From assembly GCA_025351125.1 (NCBI GenBank), contig JANXWN010000432.1, positions 1 through 6,308 of the forward strand: a stretch of DNA of 6,308 nucleotides, in the 5' to 3' direction. The notes beneath the pieces are model-generated. The model was not told where the DNA came from, made no database searches, and was given only the letters and a program-made list of their open reading frames with translations. This DNA comes from Caulobacteraceae bacterium (GTDB lineage: Bacteria; Pseudomonadota; Alphaproteobacteria; Caulobacterales; Caulobacteraceae). Of this stretch, positions 5,117 through 6,308 are shown piece after piece (position 1 is the stretch's first letter; every line of letters starts with the position of its first letter). Made by a program: the position numbers and the translations under genes.

Positions 5117-5604
5117 TCCTTATCATTCGCCATTGGCTGGTCCTGGCCTTGCTGGCCAGCGCCGCCATGCTGGGGGCGGCGCACGCCTTCGAAACCTTCG
5201 GGCGGCTGGCGCCGTGCGAATTGTGCCTCAAGGAACGCGAGGTTTACTGGCTGGCGATGACCGTGGCCGCCGTCGGCGTCGCCTTAAGCTTCAGCCCCGT
5301 CCAAGTGCGCCGCGGCGCGTGCGCCGCCCTGGTCTTGATCTTTCTGTTCGGCGCCGGATTGGCGGTCTATCACGCCGGCGCCGAATGGAGGTTCTGGCCC
5401 GGCCCCGCCAGTTGCAGCGGCGGATCGATGCGCGCCAGCGCCGCCGATATGGCCAAGCTGTTGAGCGGGGCCGCGCCGCGCGCGCCGTCGTGCGAAGACG
5501 CGGCGTGGGTGTTTTTGGGCCTGTCGATGGCCGGCTGGAACGCCTTGATATCCGCCGGACTGGCCGCCGTCAGCGGCTGGGCGGCGTGGGCGAAAACAGC
5601 ATGA
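5113..5604 (+). CDS. dsbB: Disulfide bond formation protein B
   Basis: This encodes a 163-residue inner-membrane protein with four hydrophobic segments (about 8-25, 44-61, 69-87 and 132-158). DsbB reoxidises periplasmic DsbA and hands the electrons to ubiquinone. The first cysteine pair is PCELC (C35, C38), followed by R42 at the position of the quinone-linked arginine of E. coli DsbB. The second, in the periplasmic loop, is C101 (in PASCSGG) and C127 (in PSCEDAAW). The segment HAGAEWRFWPGPASC is highly typical of the family. The start overlaps the chorismate mutase stop and the stop overlaps the coq7 start (ATGA, 5601-5604), so translation is probably coupled. Its neighbour Coq7 makes the quinone that it uses. 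All four working cysteines are present. Confidence 0.93.
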   Translation: MILIIRHWLVLALLASAAMLGAAHAFETFGRLAPCELCLKEREVYWLAMTVAAVGVALSFSPVQVRRGACAALVLIFLFGAGLAVYHAGAEWRFWPGPASCSGGSMRASAADMAKLLSGAAPRAPSCEDAAWVFLGLSMAGWNALISAGLAAVSGWAAWAKTA

Positions 5605-6164
5605 CCGCGGCCTCCCTGCCCGCCCGTCCAGGCCCTGGCGCGCGCGCGGCGCGCCTCGCGCAAATCCTGCGGGTCGATCACGCCGGCGAACTGGGCGCGG
5701 TGCACATCTATCGCGGTCAGCGGGCGGTAATGGGCGCCGCGCCGGGCCGCGACGAATTGGCCGTCCGCCTTGGCGAACTGGAAAGCCACGAGGCGCGGCA
5801 TTTGGCGCGGTTCGACGCGCTGCTGACCGAGGCGCGCGTGCGCCCCACCTTGCTGGCCCCGTTGTGGCGCGCGGCCGGCTTTGCCCTGGGCGCCGGCACC
5901 GCCTTGCTGGGCGAACGGGCCGTCCACGCCTGCACCGAAGCGGTCGAAACCGTGATCGAGGGGCATTACGCCGATCAAATCGCCGAGCTGCAAAGCCGCG
6001 AGCCGGCGCTCGCCTCCGAACTGAGCGGCTTTCGCGACGACGAATTGGCCCACCGCGCGCAAGCGATCGAGCAAGGCGCCCGCGACGCGCCCGGCTATAC
6101 TTTGTTGGCGGGGGTGATCCGCGCCGGCTGTCGCGCGGCGATCAAGCTTTCGGAGAGGCTGTAA
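5601..6164 (+). CDS. coq7: Coq7-type demethoxyubiquinone hydroxylase
   Basis: This encodes a 187-residue di-iron monooxygenase that adds a hydroxyl to the benzoquinone ring in the penultimate part of ubiquinone synthesis, at the membrane face. All six iron ligands expected for Coq7 are visible: E30 (RVDHAGELGA), E64 and H67 (HEARH), E116 (CTEAVETVIEGHY), and E148 and H151 (DDELAHR). The spacing from the first to the last ligand (121 residues) equals that in human COQ7 as I recall it. The length is usual for the family, and the first about 17 residues are a Pro/Arg-rich tail without conserved features. The gene overlaps dsbB by four bases and the following gene by one (TAATG, 6162-6166). No strong Shine-Dalgarno is seen, so coupling to dsbB translation is likely. 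Confidence 0.95.
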   Translation: MTAASLPARPGPGARAARLAQILRVDHAGELGAVHIYRGQRAVMGAAPGRDELAVRLGELESHEARHLARFDALLTEARVRPTLLAPLWRAAGFALGAGTALLGERAVHACTEAVETVIEGHYADQIAELQSREPALASELSGFRDDELAHRAQAIEQGARDAPGYTLLAGVIRAGCRAAIKLSERL

Positions 6165-6308
6165 TGGATATCGAGGCGATCCGCCGAAGCGCCGAACACC
6201 CGGAGCAGGCCACCCGCGCCGACCTCGAGGGCGTCGCCGCCGATCTGTCCGACGCGTTCGGGGACGATGTGATGTTCGATTGGTTCCTGCGTGGCGATCG
6301 GCGGCGCG
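6164..6308 (+). CDS. Probable GNAT-family N-acetyltransferase, 5' part
   Basis: The ATG at 6164 shares one base with the coq7 stop, and GGAGAGG (6152-6158) lies 5 nt upstream as a good ribosome binding site. The 48 visible residues include LSDAFGDDVMFDWFLRGDRR, which matches the N-terminal strand-helix of many GNAT proteins (AFxDDPxFxWLL). The acetyl-CoA binding motif would lie beyond the window, so the family call rests on this segment only and the substrate is unknown. It appears to be the fourth gene of the operon. Confidence 0.6.
   Translation, partial: MDIEAIRRSAEHPEQATRADLEGVAADLSDAFGDDVMFDWFLRGDRRR

Noticed and set aside
5103..6164. Coq7 extended upstream to a 353-residue protein
   Set aside because: The upstream part is the out-of-frame reading of dsbB and is Arg-rich. 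The ATGA overlap at 5601 and the Coq7 family length support the shorter start.

Overview
The window looks like chromosomal DNA of a high-GC alphaproteobacterium, most likely Caulobacterales or a close relative. Three things point there: an rpsT-dnaA gene pair, a DnaA whose AAA+ and DNA-binding domains closely resemble the Caulobacter protein as I remember it (not searched), and an aerobic ubiquinone pathway using a Coq7-type hydroxylase. The window is mostly ordinary core genome. I see no phage, IS transposase, CRISPR array, tRNA or rRNA, and no undescribed multi-gene system.

Layout. 1-716 (+): 3' part of a TraB/GumN-family gene. 717-993: intergenic, holding a palindromic dispersed repeat (copy A) and a strong-looking promoter for rpsT. 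994-1263 (+): rpsT (ribosomal protein S20), followed by a textbook rho-independent terminator. 1264-1645: dnaA upstream region with a candidate promoter and a structured leader of about 115 nt. 1646-3079 (+): dnaA. 3094-3969 (-): a dienelactone hydrolase-like gene broken by one in-frame TAA. 3985-4470 (-): a CinA C-terminal-domain (PncC-like) gene 15 nt upstream of it, probably in the same transcript. 4471-4795: divergent intergenic region with the second repeat (copy B). 4796-6308 (+): a tightly overlapped operon of chorismate mutase, dsbB, coq7 and the start of a GNAT acetyltransferase gene.

How the genes fit together. rpsT and dnaA tie ribosome production and replication initiation to neighbouring but separately controlled units. 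In the right-hand operon, DsbB passes electrons from DsbA to ubiquinone and Coq7 makes a late ubiquinone intermediate, so two products share a quinone theme. Chorismate mutase acts on chorismate, which is also the source of the ubiquinone ring through 4-hydroxybenzoate.

Most worth a second look: (1) two copies, plus an end remnant, of a 128-144 bp hairpin-rich repeat with inverted ends, in the same orientation just upstream of two transcription units; (2) the hydrolase split by a single nonsense codon that separates its nucleophile from its Asp/His, with a possible restart site directly after the stop; (3) the dnaA leader, which can fold into mutually exclusive hairpins.
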